The notes: generated from the sequence alone by a model not told the origin. 64,000 nt of DNA from Enterococcus mundtii (GCF_003957375.1 NZ_CP025473.1:1947501-2011500); one strand, 5' to 3'; shown: positions 32,752-43,172, numbered from the stretch's first letter. A program made the numbers and translations.

Positions 32752-35112
32752 TTATTTAAATTTAACAATTGTCGCACCATTACCCCCTTGATTTCCAGGA
32801 GCAAAATCGAAGCTCTTGACACTACGATGATTTTTTAAATAATCGGTAATCCCAGTTCTTAGGGCGCCTGTGCCTTTTCCATGAACGATCGTCACTTGAG
32901 GGTAGCCAGCCAAAATTGCCGCATCTAAATATAGATCGACTTCATTTAATGCTTCTTCATAACGTTTCCCTCGAAGATCAAGCTGGTTGGAGACGGTGGA
33001 ATGAGCATCTGAGCGAACCGTATGGATCACTCGTTGTTGTGGTTCTTTTTGAGGAGCGATCGGTGTCAATTCACTTTCCGAAACGTTCATCTTCAAGATA
33101 CCGATTTCCACTTGCCATTGGTTACCATTTTTGCGCAACAATGTTCCACGTTGCCCATAAGTCGTCACGAGTACTTCGTCACCTGGTTTCAATGTTTTCT
33201 GTTCTTTCGCTTTTTTCAAGACTTTATTTTTCTTTAATTGTTCTTCTTGATGCAAGTTGGCTAACTGTGATTTGGCATCGATCAATTGATGCTCTTTGAC
33301 CGTACCTTGCCCCACTTGTTTTTGTAAATTGCGAATATCTGCGATGATTTTTTCTGCCTTTTCTTCTGCTTCAGAGACAAGTGCATTGGCTTTTTGTTTG
33401 GCTTTCGCCATTTCTTGTTCGCGCTCTTCAAAGAAGTAGCTATATGCTTCTTTTAAATCATTGTACAGACGTTGCGCTTCATCGACATAATGACGCATCT
33501 CTAAATATTCTGTTTCTGCCATTTTTCGACGATTCTCTAAATCAGTGATCATTTCATTCAAGTCTTGACTTTCATCGTTCATCAATTGCTTGGCTTCATC
33601 AATGACTTGGTTGTCTAATCCTAAACGACTTGAAATCTCAAAGGCATTACTTCTACCTGGCACGCCGATCAACAAGCGATAAGTGGGGCTAAGGGTGTCA
33701 ACGTTGAACTCCATACTCGCATTGATGGTATTCGAGCGATTGTAACCATAGACTTTCAATTCAGGATAATGTGTTGTTGCCATCACATAGGCAGATTTCT
33801 TTCCTAGATCATCTAAAATAGCAATTGCTAGCGCTGCTCCTTCTTGAGGATCAGTCCCCGCACCTAATTCGTCAAATAAAACTAAGCTTTTTTCATTGAC
33901 TTTGGAAAGGATATCCACGGTATTTGTCATATGTGAGGAGAAGGTCGATAAACTTTGTTCAATCGATTGTTCATCTCCGATATCAGCAAAAATATCTTCA
34001 AAGATCCCGATCTGACTTTCTTCATCCGCCGGGATCGGTAACCCTGCTTGCCCCATCAATTGCAATAAGCCCAATGTTTTCAACGTGATGGTTTTCCCAC
34101 CAGTATTTGGTCCAGTAATGACGATTGCCTGATAGTTTTCTCCAATCGAAATATCATTTGGCACGACTTTTTCTTGATCGATCAATGGGTGTCTGGCTTG
34201 CTTCAAATCAACGATATTTTCTGTACTGATCGTCGGTACGATTGCCTTTAGTTCTTTCCCAAAGCGTGCTTTCGCATTCATCAAGTCCATTTTTCCAATG
34301 ACATACGCATTGTGGATGATTTCTTGACGATGAGGAACCAACTCCGCCGACAACTCACTTAGAATACGTTGGATCTCATTGCGTTCAGCAATTTGATATT
34401 GACGCAAGCGATTGTTCAACTCCACGACTTGTTTTGGTTCAACGAATAGTGTTTGTCCCGAAGAACTTTGATCATGGACGACTCCACCAAACAAACCACG
34501 ATATTCTTGTTTTACTGGAATAACATAGCGGTCGTTTCTCATCGTAATGATGGCATCGCTTAGGTATTTGGCATTTTTCCCACGAACGATCCCATCTAAT
34601 TGTTCTCTGACTGCTTGTTCACTTCTACGGATATTATGGCGGATCATCTTCAACTCTGGAGAGGCATCATCCGTCACTCGTCCATCATCGTCGATTGCTT
34701 CTTTCAAACGACGACTCAAGGATGGGATAGCGACTAATTGATCTGTCCAAAAATAAAGACGCTCAAACTCAATCTCGCTATCTGCTAAATCATCAATAAA
34801 ACGTCGCAACTCACTAGTAGTTGATAAGACACGAGAAACTTGTGCTAGCTCGACCCCATTAAGGTCAGCACCGATTTCGATGCGTTTCATATGCGGACGG
34901 ATATTCTCTAATTTGGGGATTGGGATACCGCCACGCAATCGTTGGACTTTTAGACCATCTTCTGTTTCTTCCAACCAATATCTGATCGTCTCTGCTTCAT
35001 TCACTGGCACAAGCTGGGCTAATTCTTCTTGCCCTTGTGCTGTGATCACAAACTGTCGTACTTGTAGTTTTACTTTTTCAAACTCTAATGTTTCTAGAAT
35101 GCGTTTGTTCAT
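32752..35112 (-). CDS. mutS2: MutS2 family endonuclease / ribosome-collision factor
   Basis: A 786-residue MutS-like ATPase without the mismatch-recognition domain. It has the core and clamp helices, Walker A ITGPNTGGKTITLK, Walker B SLVLFDELGAGTDP, a long coiled coil (about residues 515-630), a KOW-like segment, and a C-terminal Smr nuclease domain (LDLRGKRYEEALNEVDLYL, IVHGKGTGALR). Known roles are suppression of recombination and, in Bacillus, splitting of collided ribosomes. The ATG at 35112 is preferred over a GTG three codons upstream. Follows zapA and cvpA, a common Firmicute order. Confidence 0.96.
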   Translation of the reverse strand: MNKRILETLEFEKVKLQVRQFVITAQGQEELAQLVPVNEAETIRYWLEETEDGLKVQRLRGGIPIPKLENIRPHMKRIEIGADLNGVELAQVSRVLSTTSELRRFIDDLADSEIEFERLYFWTDQLVAIPSLSRRLKEAIDDDGRVTDDASPELKMIRHNIRRSEQAVREQLDGIVRGKNAKYLSDAIITMRNDRYVIPVKQEYRGLFGGVVHDQSSSGQTLFVEPKQVVELNNRLRQYQIAERNEIQRILSELSAELVPHRQEIIHNAYVIGKMDLMNAKARFGKELKAIVPTISTENIVDLKQARHPLIDQEKVVPNDISIGENYQAIVITGPNTGGKTITLKTLGLLQLMGQAGLPIPADEESQIGIFEDIFADIGDEQSIEQSLSTFSSHMTNTVDILSKVNEKSLVLFDELGAGTDPQEGAALAIAILDDLGKKSAYVMATTHYPELKVYGYNRSNTINASMEFNVDTLSPTYRLLIGVPGRSNAFEISSRLGLDNQVIDEAKQLMNDESQDLNEMITDLENRRKMAETEYLEMRHYVDEAQRLYNDLKEAYSYFFEEREQEMAKAKQKANALVSEAEEKAEKIIADIRNLQKQVGQGTVKEHQLIDAKSQLANLHQEEQLKKNKVLKKAKEQKTLKPGDEVLVTTYGQRGTLLRKNGNQWQVEIGILKMNVSESELTPIAPQKEPQQRVIHTVRSDAHSTVSNQLDLRGKRYEEALNEVDLYLDAAILAGYPQVTIVHGKGTGALRTGITDYLKNHRSVKSFDFAPGNQGGNGATIVKFK

Positions 35113-35133
35113 TTTTTTCACCTTACTTTCACT

Positions 35134-35195
35134 AAAAAAGAGGCCGATAGATGGCTAAGCAGTCTTCAAGACTAACCAACATCTTCATAGCCTCT
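35134..35195 (-). terminator. Branched terminator between cvpA and mutS2
   Basis: The minus strand folds an outer AGAGGC/GCCTCT stem around an inner AGTCTT/AAGACT hairpin and ends in T6, 20 bp before the mutS2 start. Confidence 0.7.
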
Positions 35196-35221
35196 GTCAT
35201 TGACAAGAAATCATCTCTTAC

Positions 35222-35770
35222 TTAGTTAATCACTTGTGTCACCCATAGATCATATATTTTATTTGCTAAAATAGGTGTTCGTTCAACCATAAAAGTTGCA
35301 AGATTATTGCCACTAAATTGGTTTTGGATAAATCCCACCGGAATAAATGTCAGTAAACGTAAAACTAGAACCAACGAAATATAGGTGATGATCACGGATA
35401 AAACCCCGCCAGCCACCCAGTCTAATTGCTTTAGTACAGGAATAAACGTCAACCCATGAGCGAATACCCCAATGAATCGTGTGACTAGCCAACCAACAAA
35501 TAAAATGATCAAGAAAGCCACCCCTGCATAAAATGCTTCATCTAGTTTAAATGAAAAAGCTTGATCAAAAAAAACTAAGTTAGAATTGGCTGTTACCGCA
35601 GGATAAGGAATATATAATTGCAGATGATTGGCTAATGTTTTGTAATAGGTTTGTGCTGCTAGAAATGAGACAAAATAGCCAACTAGATAAATTCCCTGTA
35701 GCGCAAAACCACGACTGGCTCCAGAAAAAAATGCAATCAGCAAAATAAATAAAATCAAAAGACTAAGCAT
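35222..35770 (-). CDS. CvpA family membrane protein
   Basis: A 182-residue protein with four or five membrane helices (about residues 1-20, 28-45, 80-100, 118-140), starting MLSLLILFILLIAFFSGASR as is typical of Firmicute CvpA/YshB proteins. Named from colicin V production in E. coli; its role in Gram-positives is unclear, though its constant place between zapA and mutS2 suggests a link to the envelope or cell division. It lies 29 bp after zapA. Confidence 0.88.
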   Translation of the reverse strand: MLSLLILFILLIAFFSGASRGFALQGIYLVGYFVSFLAAQTYYKTLANHLQLYIPYPAVTANSNLVFFDQAFSFKLDEAFYAGVAFLIILFVGWLVTRFIGVFAHGLTFIPVLKQLDWVAGGVLSVIITYISLVLVLRLLTFIPVGFIQNQFSGNNLATFMVERTPILANKIYDLWVTQVIN

Positions 35771-35799
35771 ACATTCTTCCTTTCTCTTCTATAATAGTA

Positions 35800-36234
35800 T
35801 CAATTCGAAGATCTTTGTTTGATTTGACCTTTTCGTTTTTCATTTAGAATCTGCTGTGCTTCCACATGATTTTTGATTTCATGGTCACTTCCATTTTCTT
35901 TCAATACTGCTCGTGCTTCATTTTCAATTGCTTCGATTCGTTTGATCCGATTTTCCATTTCTGTGAATCTCACCATTTTTTGTTTCAGTTCTGTGACTTC
36001 TTTTATTAAATTCAAATTTTTTTCCTGTCTTTTCAATTGATCGGAAAATGCATTGACTGCTAATAAAATAGCTGCTTGTTCATTGCCTAATTGAGGGGAC
36101 AATTCTTTCAGTTCAGCTAATTGTTCATTGATTAATTTTGTGACCATATCCATATGCTGTTTTGATTCTTGCCCGATAATAGTATACGTTTGATCCGCAA
36201 TCACCGCTTTATAGCGTGTTTTTTCATGTGCCAT
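35800..36234 (-). CDS. zapA: Cell division protein ZapA
   Basis: FtsZ-associated protein that bundles protofilaments at midcell. The 144-residue protein has the N-terminal ZapA domain (RYKAVIADQTYTIIG, MVTKLINEQLAELKE) followed by a long coiled coil from about residue 60 to 115. The C-terminal basic tail (EKRKGQIKQRSSN) is longer than in the shortest homologues. GGAGGAGACAGATTCAT precedes the ATG. It is the first gene of the zapA-cvpA-mutS2 set and divergent from rnhC. Confidence 0.9.
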   Translation of the reverse strand: MAHEKTRYKAVIADQTYTIIGQESKQHMDMVTKLINEQLAELKELSPQLGNEQAAILLAVNAFSDQLKRQEKNLNLIKEVTELKQKMVRFTEMENRIKRIEAIENEARAVLKENGSDHEIKNHVEAQQILNEKRKGQIKQRSSN

Positions 36235-36439
36235 ATGAATCTGTCTCCTCCTATTGCCAAAAATATTAACTAGTGTACCATATAGTTAAGCAATTAACCG
36301 TACACGAAAAACTTCATTATAAATACTTTACTATTATATGATAAACTTTGCAAAAATGCTATGTGTGCATTGATTTCAAATTAGCTGGATCTAGTCAAAT
36401 ACAAGTTTTCTTGCGACTGGATCGCAACAGGAGGAAAAC

Positions 36440-37354
36440 ATGAGTAACATTATCTTAAAAGTAACGAAAAATCAAATAAGTAAGATGAAAGAGGCGTATC
36501 GTCCATTTCTAGTACAAAAACCGATTCCATATACTCTTTTTTCAGCAAAAAAAAATGGCACAACGATCACTGCCTATACTTCTGGAAAAGTGATGTTTCA
36601 AGGCACCGGCGCCGAACAAGAAGCAGCGAAATGGGGAAACCCACTTGCAGCAAAAAATTCGACACAAACTAATTCTTCTTCCTTACCCAAAGATCTACAA
36701 ACACTATCTGTTTTAGGGAGTGACGAAGTCGGCAACGGTAGTTACTTTGGCCCACTGACTGTTTGTGCTGCCTATGTCGATCAAACACAATTGAAAGAAT
36801 TACGCACGTTAGGCGTCAAAGATTCAAAAGAATTAAAAGATGGACATATCATTCAATTAGCCAAAGTATTAAAGAACACGATCCCATATCAATTACTGGT
36901 TTTGCCACCAAAAAAATACAATGAGATCCAACCTACTTATAATGCAGTGAGAATGAAGGTCGCTTTACACAATCAAGCTATCCACTTATTGTTACAAAAA
37001 ATAGCACCAGTCAAGCCGGATGCTATTTTGATCGACCAGTTCACACCGGAAGCCAACTTTAAAAAATACGCTCGTTTAGAAAAAAATCAACTCACCGAAA
37101 AACTCTACTTTGTTACCAAAGGTGAACAATATCATTTAGCTGTTGCTGCCGCTTCGATCATTAGTCGCGCAAGCTTTTTAGAAGAGTTGGACAAAGAATC
37201 TGCTGAACTTGGTCTCACGCTGCCTTCTGGTGCAGGTACAAAATCCGACCAAGTCGCTGCAACGATTTTAAAAAAAGGGGGCGAAGCTTTGTTAGCAAAC
37301 TATGCAAAATTGCATTTTGCGAACACAGAAAAAGCCAAAAAATTAGTCAACTAA
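36440..37354 (+). CDS. rnhC: Ribonuclease HIII
   Basis: Degrades RNA in RNA-DNA hybrids. The 304-residue protein has the type III N-terminal TBP-like substrate-binding domain (residues 1-80) and the RNase H2/3 catalytic fold with Asp and Glu in GSDEVGNGSYFGP, a third Asp in DAILIDQF, and the AVAAASIISRASFL segment. AGGAGG lies 7 nt before the ATG. Divergent from zapA, the usual Firmicute arrangement. Confidence 0.96.
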   Translation: MSNIILKVTKNQISKMKEAYRPFLVQKPIPYTLFSAKKNGTTITAYTSGKVMFQGTGAEQEAAKWGNPLAAKNSTQTNSSSLPKDLQTLSVLGSDEVGNGSYFGPLTVCAAYVDQTQLKELRTLGVKDSKELKDGHIIQLAKVLKNTIPYQLLVLPPKKYNEIQPTYNAVRMKVALHNQAIHLLLQKIAPVKPDAILIDQFTPEANFKKYARLEKNQLTEKLYFVTKGEQYHLAVAAASIISRASFLEELDKESAELGLTLPSGAGTKSDQVAATILKKGGEALLANYAKLHFANTEKAKKLVN

Positions 37355-37435
37355 CTATCCGTTTTAGCTTGTTCCACTTTTCTTTAAGTTCGATTTAAGT
37401 TTTGTTGTTTATCCTCATGTTCAAGAGGTGAAACG

Positions 37436-38338
37436 ATGAAAAAAATGCGAATTATTATTTTTATATGTATGATCGGGCCCATTGCCCTTTTCAAATTTGA
37501 TCTTAGCAATCAAGAAACAGATGCGAAACAACAGACAAGCAACAGTGTCTCTAGCATCATACAAACAACTGATTCTCCTTCAGAGACCCTCATAAAAATT
37601 GGAAAAGAAGATGCCACATTGTATGCAGACTCGTCATTAAGTGAACCGCTTATTTCCGTCAATGCTGGTGAACTGGCTACGCTTCTTTCAACTACAGCCA
37701 ACGCCTACAAAATTACCACGAATGATGGTGAAATTGGCTATTTATCACTTACGGATGGCTCATCACTGACTCGCTCGACACAAGAGCTACCGAGTGACCT
37801 ATCAGAAGCGGTGATCGTACTAGATCCTGGACACGGAGGCGACGATACAGGCGCACTTAGCACAGATGGACATACAGAAGAAAAGACAGTGACACTCGCT
37901 GCCGCAAAACAGTTACAAACGAGTTTAGAAGCCGCTGGCGCAACGGTTTATTTGACACATGAAACAGATGCCTACATTTCATTAGATGACATTTGTGCAT
38001 TTAGCGAAGAAAAAGCAGCTGACCTTTTTATCAGCTTACATGCTGATTCGACTGAATCGGCCAATGAAGCAACTGGTACAACCACTTATTATTATTACAA
38101 TAGTGAGCAACGTCTAGCGGAAACTGTTTCTGAAAAACTGGAGGATCTGCCCATTACATCTCGTGGAACTGCTACAGGGAACTATCAGGTGTTAAGAGAA
38201 AACCTTCAACCCTCCCTCTTGATCGAAATGGGCTATATGAATAATGACGAAGACTTAGCTACATTGACTACTGTTAATTATCAACAACAGTTGGCGCAAT
38301 CGATCACACAAGCGCTGCTCACTTATTTTAATCAGTAA
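37436..38338 (+). CDS. N-acetylmuramoyl-L-alanine amidase (Amidase_3) with SH3-like domain
   Basis: Peptidoglycan amidase, secreted or membrane-anchored. Residues 5-22 form a hydrophobic N-terminal anchor. Residues of about 50-110 resemble a bacterial SH3 domain (ATLYADSSLSEPLISVNAGE...DGEIGYLSLTDG). From about 128 comes the Zn-dependent Amidase_3 fold, with His in LDPGHGGDDTG, Glu in TEEKTV, His in FISLHADS and the catalytic Glu in LLIEMGYMNN. The ATG at 37436 follows AAGAGGTGAAACG. It lies 81 bp after rnhC, possibly cotranscribed. Confidence 0.9.
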   Translation: MKKMRIIIFICMIGPIALFKFDLSNQETDAKQQTSNSVSSIIQTTDSPSETLIKIGKEDATLYADSSLSEPLISVNAGELATLLSTTANAYKITTNDGEIGYLSLTDGSSLTRSTQELPSDLSEAVIVLDPGHGGDDTGALSTDGHTEEKTVTLAAAKQLQTSLEAAGATVYLTHETDAYISLDDICAFSEEKAADLFISLHADSTESANEATGTTTYYYYNSEQRLAETVSEKLEDLPITSRGTATGNYQVLRENLQPSLLIEMGYMNNDEDLATLTTVNYQQQLAQSITQALLTYFNQ

Positions 38339-38353
38339 TTTTTTTCTAAACGC

Positions 38354-38401
38354 AAGAACCTCGTTAGGTATTGATATTTCATCAAGCCCAACAAGGTTCT
38401 T
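38354..38401. terminator. Hairpin between the amidase gene and the chitinase pseudogene
   Basis: AAGAACCTCGTT / AACAAGGTTCTT arms (one mismatch) with an inner TTGAT/ATCAA stem. The U-tract is weak on both strands. Confidence 0.6.
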
Positions 38402-38465
38402 CAATTTCATCAGCAACTAGTTGTCAGTAAATGGCCACCGCTGAATCTGTTTATATTTAAACGAT

Positions 38466-39814
38466 CTAATTGATCAGTTCCCATGGTCCCCGTTGCTGAG
38501 TACCAGTTTCATCGCCTTGTGTCCACCATTTCGCCCAATACGTATTTCCTAAATGAGTGACTTTATCTCCCATAAGATAGACTATTGATGCATCCCATAC
38601 CGCATATCCAGGCATACTGTCTTCCAAGGTTTGAACGATCACTGGTTGACTAGCTGCCGAAACATTGTTTGAGGCATCGAATGCTTTTACATTATACGTA
38701 TACTGTGTATCAGGTGTTAATCCCGTATCTGTAAATGATGGCCTTCTTGTTTGCCCTACTAATTGACCATCACGGTAAACAAAATAACCTGCTACTCGCT
38801 GATGATCAATTGAAACCGTCCAGTTCAACGCCACTTCTGTAGCTTTGATCGTTGTTGCTGCAACATTTGTTGGAATTGACGGTGCTTCAACATCTGATGG
38901 GTCTGGCGCTTCTACACCAAAGATTACTTGGTGATTGATCTCAATACCGCTAGTTCCAATTCGTTGACTTAAAGTGATCGTGTCAATATGATCAACCGAA
39001 ACCTGTGACGTAGTAGATTGTAATCAGAAATCATAAGAAGCTCTTGGAGTAAGTTCTCTGCCATCACAAACGGTGGCTAGATCGACAGTTACCATGCCGT
39101 TCGTGGTAGTCACATCCCCCTTTCCTTGAAGTTACCAGAAGTTAACGTTTCATTACTATTCAACTCCAGCATAAGTTTAGGCAATTTGACTGTTTTCTGG
39201 GCAGCTTCAACAGCGCTTACTATAGTAGACGTTTCTGTCAATGTTTCATCATTTTCCAAAGTGATTTTGTACCTGCTTACATCATTCTCTGTATAAGGCG
39301 TGCTATCTAAAGAGATATCTAACGGTGTGCTAACATTTTCGTGCTGTGGTAATGGCGTATTCCCAAATAATCCTTCTTTGATCGCATTCGTCAATTCATC
39401 ACATTTTATACTTGTCGTTTCTTTGTCTTATGATTGCATCTAAGAAATCACACCGCCTAATTGTTCTTCTTGTATGTATTGTGTTTTATAACCAATCGAA
39501 CGTACATTATCAAAACTAAAAAATTCGTCAGTTTCTGTACTATACATATAAGGACCCTTCGCTACATCATCCCAGTACTCAGTCAATCCACTTGTTACAC
39601 TAATCAGATCTGGAATATCTGTAGGATAGAAATTTCCTTCTCAACACCAAATCGACCAATCGCCATAGTACATGACATTGCGATAAGGCGCGACCTGAAT
39701 TTCTCGCACCTCTTCAGCATAGACTTCTGGCGACTCATTAAATGCTAGTAAAGTCATTGCAATAATCGAAGAAAATAGAAAAGCAACTAAACTAATACTC
39801 TTAATTCTTTTCAT
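38466..39814 (-). pseudogene. Decayed chitinase (GH18) paralogue
   Basis: A degenerate copy of the intact chitinase lying next upstream on the same strand. It starts at 39814 (ribosome site AAAGGAGATGAGATTGAT) with its own signal peptide. It reads YRNVMYYGDWSIWC, meets a stop, and then jumps from FYPTDIP directly to LISVTSGLTEYWDDVAKGP. An internal deletion has therefore removed about 315 residues, including the whole catalytic DxxDxDxE region. Further stops replace Trp and Gln in the GVISWQQSQ equivalent, and Arg in ASYDFRLQS. The end (one FN3 domain, then a CBM5/12-type module ending RGPWELIN) is still recognisable. Not functional as a chitinase. Confidence 0.9.
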
Positions 39815-40113
39815 ATCAATCTCATCTCCTTTTTTCTCAGTTTTTTTACAGAAAAAACAAGCGTGCCAAAATCACAGATTAAAGTTATTTTATCACTCCT
39901 TAAAAATTAGAAATCAGCTGAATTTTAATTGTAAATGTCTTACAAATATAAATTCAGCATTCAATTTTTATAATGAAACTAATTGCAACCGAATACATCC
40001 ATCACGTTCCAAGTTATTTTTAATCCATGTGGTTTTGTTTATTTTTTAACTAACATGTTTTTTTCGGTAAATTCGAGCAAATAAGATAAATAACGACGAC
40101 AGAATAACATTAT
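39815..40113. other. AT-rich spacer between the two chitinase genes
   Basis: About 300 bp with no reading frame or RNA gene that I can support. It presumably holds the promoter of the decayed copy, but no convincing -35/-10 pair was found. Confidence 0.5.
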
Positions 40114-40150
40114 AAAAAAAGAACAAGGCAAGCTGCCCTGTTCTTTTTTT
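40114..40150 (-). terminator. Intrinsic terminator of the chitinase gene
   Basis: AAAAAAAGAACAaGGCAG / CTGCCcTGTTCTTTTTTT near-perfect hairpin starting 8 bp after the stop codon, T7 on the minus strand and A7 on the other. Confidence 0.9.
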
Positions 40151-40157
40151 ATTTAAA

Positions 40158-42746
40158 TTAACCGATTAGTTCCCACGGACCCCATGGTTCAGTTCCCGGC
40201 TCATCACCTTGTGTCCACCATTTCGCACGATACGTATTACCTTTATGAGTTACTACATCACCCAAATCATAGACTTTGTTAGCATCCCATTCGCCTTCAG
40301 CTGGCGGAGTTGTTTCTTCTAAAGTTGTGACAACTAATGCTTTGCTTTCTTCTGAAACATTTCCTGCTGCATCAAATGCTTTTACTGTATATGAATATTC
40401 TGTATTCGGTATTAAACCAGTATCAGCAAATGAAGCTGTAGCTGATTGTCCCACTTGTTTGCCATCACGGAAAACATAGTATCCCGCTACTGCAACATTA
40501 TCTGTTGAACGAGTCCAAGTCAATGAAGCATTTTTCTCACCGATCGTTGAAGCTTTCAAGTCTAAAGGAATTGAAGGTGCTTCTGTATCTACTGGTGCTT
40601 TTTCTAACGTTTTAACCACTAATACTTTACTTTCTTCTGAAACATTTCCTGCTGCATCAAACGCTTTTACTGTATATGAATATTCTGTATCCGCCGTTAA
40701 CCCAGCATCAGTAAATGAAGTTGTGGATGATTGTCCTACTTGTTTGCCATCGCGGAAAATGTAATATCCTTTTACTGCTTTATCATCTGTTGATTTTGCC
40801 CATGATAAGGAAATATTTGTTTCGCCAATCGTAGAAGCCGTAAGATCTGTTGGTACTGATGGTGCTTCTGTATCCGGTGTTCCTGGTTCAGTTGTTGAAC
40901 CTTCACCAAAAATTACTTGTTTGTTGATTTCGATACCTTCGTCACCAATTCTTTGGCTCAAAGTGATTGAGTCGATATTGTCGACAGCGACATCTGCCTC
41001 ACCAGCACTTGAACTCAATCTGAACTCATAAGATGCCCCTGGTGCGATTTCTTTGCCATCATATACAGAAGACAAATCAATGATTGCAGCGCCATCCACA
41101 TTTGTTACAGTACCTGCTTGGTAATCACCAGCGCCCAGTTTTTCGTTTGTCGCCATTGGGATCACCAATTTAGGTAATTTGATTGTTTCTTGTGAAAATT
41201 CAACTAATTTCAGTACAGAAGAAGTTTCTTCCACTTTTTCATTATTGGTAATTTTAACATCGTACCCACTAACGCCATACTGTGTATACGTTGAGATTTC
41301 AACATCTACATTTAATGGGGTGCTTTTGATCTCAAATTCTGGAAGTTTCTCGCTGGCAAACAGTCCTTGTTTGATTGTATTGGTCAACTCATCACGTTTT
41401 GTCCCAGTTGTTTCTTTATCTTGTGATTGTTGCCATGAAATAATTCCACCAAGTTGGTTTTCTTTTACATATTCAGCTTTATAAGTCACTGATTTTTTAT
41501 TTTCGTAAGTAAAGAATTCACCAGTTGTTTCACTATACATAAATGGTGCTTTCGCTACATCATCCCAATATTCTTTCAATCCAGATGTATCACCAAGTAA
41601 TGTTTCAATATCACGGTATGGCCATATACCACTAGCACGTCCACCGTCGCCTACTTTTAATGGATTTTTGTTTTTCGCTCCATAACTTGGTGTTTGATCG
41701 GCATCTTGACTTGATAATTCTGCTTTTTGGAATAATCCCGGTGTCTCTGCATTATCTCCTTTTGCCACTTCGTCCCATCCACGAGTATAGAATGCTGCCC
41801 CGATAACGATTTTTTCTGATGCCGCACCTTTCTCACGTAGGTACTGTACTGTTTGATCCACTGAGAAGCCTTCATCATAATTAGGATCAGCTGGATTCCC
41901 GTAAAGTGCTGAATGGTGACCACTTGTATCTGACCATGCACCAGTTAAATCATAAGTCATGATGTTTGCGAAATCGACAACATCAAATAATCGTTTCACG
42001 TCAATACCTGAATTTAATTTACCTTGAGCTGCTGGTAATGCAACAGACAGTTCATATGTTTTTCCTAATTCTTCGCCTTGTTTATCAATTATTTCACGAA
42101 TTTCATCTAATAATTTTATGTAATTATCTTTATCTTCAGGTTTTGCATTTGGCGTTCCTTCATCATTTACGTTATCCACTAGGTCTGGTTGACGTACATC
42201 TGCCGGGAATTCCCAGTCAACATCGACAAAGTCCATATTTGTATATTTAATAAATTTTGCTACATTCTCTGCAAGGTTCTTACGTTTCGTCGGGTTTGCT
42301 GCTACTTCAGAGAAATCTCCTGATTTAGACCAACCACCTAATGAAACACCAATTTTCATGTTTGGATTTTTCCCACGTAAATCTTGAATCGCATTTAAGA
42401 TGCCAGAACTAGCAGAGTTCCATTGTACACCAGGTAATCCTACAGGTGCACCAGTCGCTGCGTCTGTATCAGTAAAGACTAATTCGCCGTTACTATCAAA
42501 ATCTAAAAAGGCAAAATTCAAGTGTGTCAATTGATCAGCCGGGATATCTTTTGGATAAAAGTTACCTTCGCCGCCCCAAATCGACCAGTCACCATAGTAC
42601 ATTACGTTTCTATAAGTTGCTTGTTGTTCTGTTTGTTGGATTTCTTCTGCATTGACGATAGACAATTCCCCAATTGTCGGAAGCGCCGTTGAGACAACAG
42701 AAGAAAATAACATTGCTGCCAACCCAATTTTTTTAACACTTTTCAT
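40158..42746 (-). CDS. Secreted multidomain chitinase (GH18-FN3-FN3-CBM5/12)
   Basis: Extracellular beta-1,4-chitinase. Residues 1-33 form a signal peptide (cleavage likely after SIVNA). The GH18 domain spans about 45-455, with the SxGG strand IGVSLGGWS near 132 and the catalytic D172-x-x-D175-x-D177-x-E179 in MDFVDVDWEFP; GIISWQQSQDK ends it. A beta-rich linker domain follows (about 460-610), then two near-identical FN3 repeats (about 628-710 and 722-805) and a C-terminal chitin-binding module (WDANKVYDLGDVVTHKGNTY). The ATG is preceded by AAGGGGAG. The substrate is probably insect or fungal chitin, or host chitin-like glycans. Confidence 0.94.
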   Translation of the reverse strand: MKSVKKIGLAAMLFSSVVSTALPTIGELSIVNAEEIQQTEQQATYRNVMYYGDWSIWGGEGNFYPKDIPADQLTHLNFAFLDFDSNGELVFTDTDAATGAPVGLPGVQWNSASSGILNAIQDLRGKNPNMKIGVSLGGWSKSGDFSEVAANPTKRKNLAENVAKFIKYTNMDFVDVDWEFPADVRQPDLVDNVNDEGTPNAKPEDKDNYIKLLDEIREIIDKQGEELGKTYELSVALPAAQGKLNSGIDVKRLFDVVDFANIMTYDLTGAWSDTSGHHSALYGNPADPNYDEGFSVDQTVQYLREKGAASEKIVIGAAFYTRGWDEVAKGDNAETPGLFQKAELSSQDADQTPSYGAKNKNPLKVGDGGRASGIWPYRDIETLLGDTSGLKEYWDDVAKAPFMYSETTGEFFTYENKKSVTYKAEYVKENQLGGIISWQQSQDKETTGTKRDELTNTIKQGLFASEKLPEFEIKSTPLNVDVEISTYTQYGVSGYDVKITNNEKVEETSSVLKLVEFSQETIKLPKLVIPMATNEKLGAGDYQAGTVTNVDGAAIIDLSSVYDGKEIAPGASYEFRLSSSAGEADVAVDNIDSITLSQRIGDEGIEINKQVIFGEGSTTEPGTPDTEAPSVPTDLTASTIGETNISLSWAKSTDDKAVKGYYIFRDGKQVGQSSTTSFTDAGLTADTEYSYTVKAFDAAGNVSEESKVLVVKTLEKAPVDTEAPSIPLDLKASTIGEKNASLTWTRSTDNVAVAGYYVFRDGKQVGQSATASFADTGLIPNTEYSYTVKAFDAAGNVSEESKALVVTTLEETTPPAEGEWDANKVYDLGDVVTHKGNTYRAKWWTQGDEPGTEPWGPWELIG

Positions 42747-43172
42747 TTTTAAATTCTCCCCTTTTTACACTATTCACTTTTCAAAAAACAATTATGTAAC
42801 AAAATAAATACGAAAATATGTTATTCATCCCCCCTCTATTTCTCTAAAATAGTGAGTTAAACTCAGTGAAACTTTTGTTGCTAACAGAATATTATCACCT
42901 GAAAATGGCTTTTTCAACCGTTTTCCTAAAATTATTAAAAAAACAAATTAAATCACTTTGGTTATCTATCTAATTTATAATTGTTATTATTAAAAATCTT
43001 TATATCACTTGCTTTTCACCTCTTTTTCTCAATTGCCAAAAAAATTAAATATCCCTCATTATTTTAATTAAAAAATAACAATCAGAGAAAATAGAATAAC
43101 AAAAAAAGTGTAGAGGACAAGAAATTAAATTCATTTTTGTTTCTAATCTTAAAAATCAAATAAACGATGTTC
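42747..43172. other. AT-rich regulatory region upstream of the chitinase
   Basis: About 425 bp without a gene. It holds a 17-bp palindrome TGAAAA-N5-TTTTCA at 42900-42916 that could be an operator. I see no catabolite-responsive element matching the usual consensus closely. Confidence 0.4.

Noticed and set aside
42899-42917. Catabolite-responsive element (cre) upstream of the chitinase
   Set aside because: The TGAAAA-N5-TTTTCA palindrome lacks the central CG and the 14-bp spacing of the cre consensus, so CcpA control is not supported from sequence alone.
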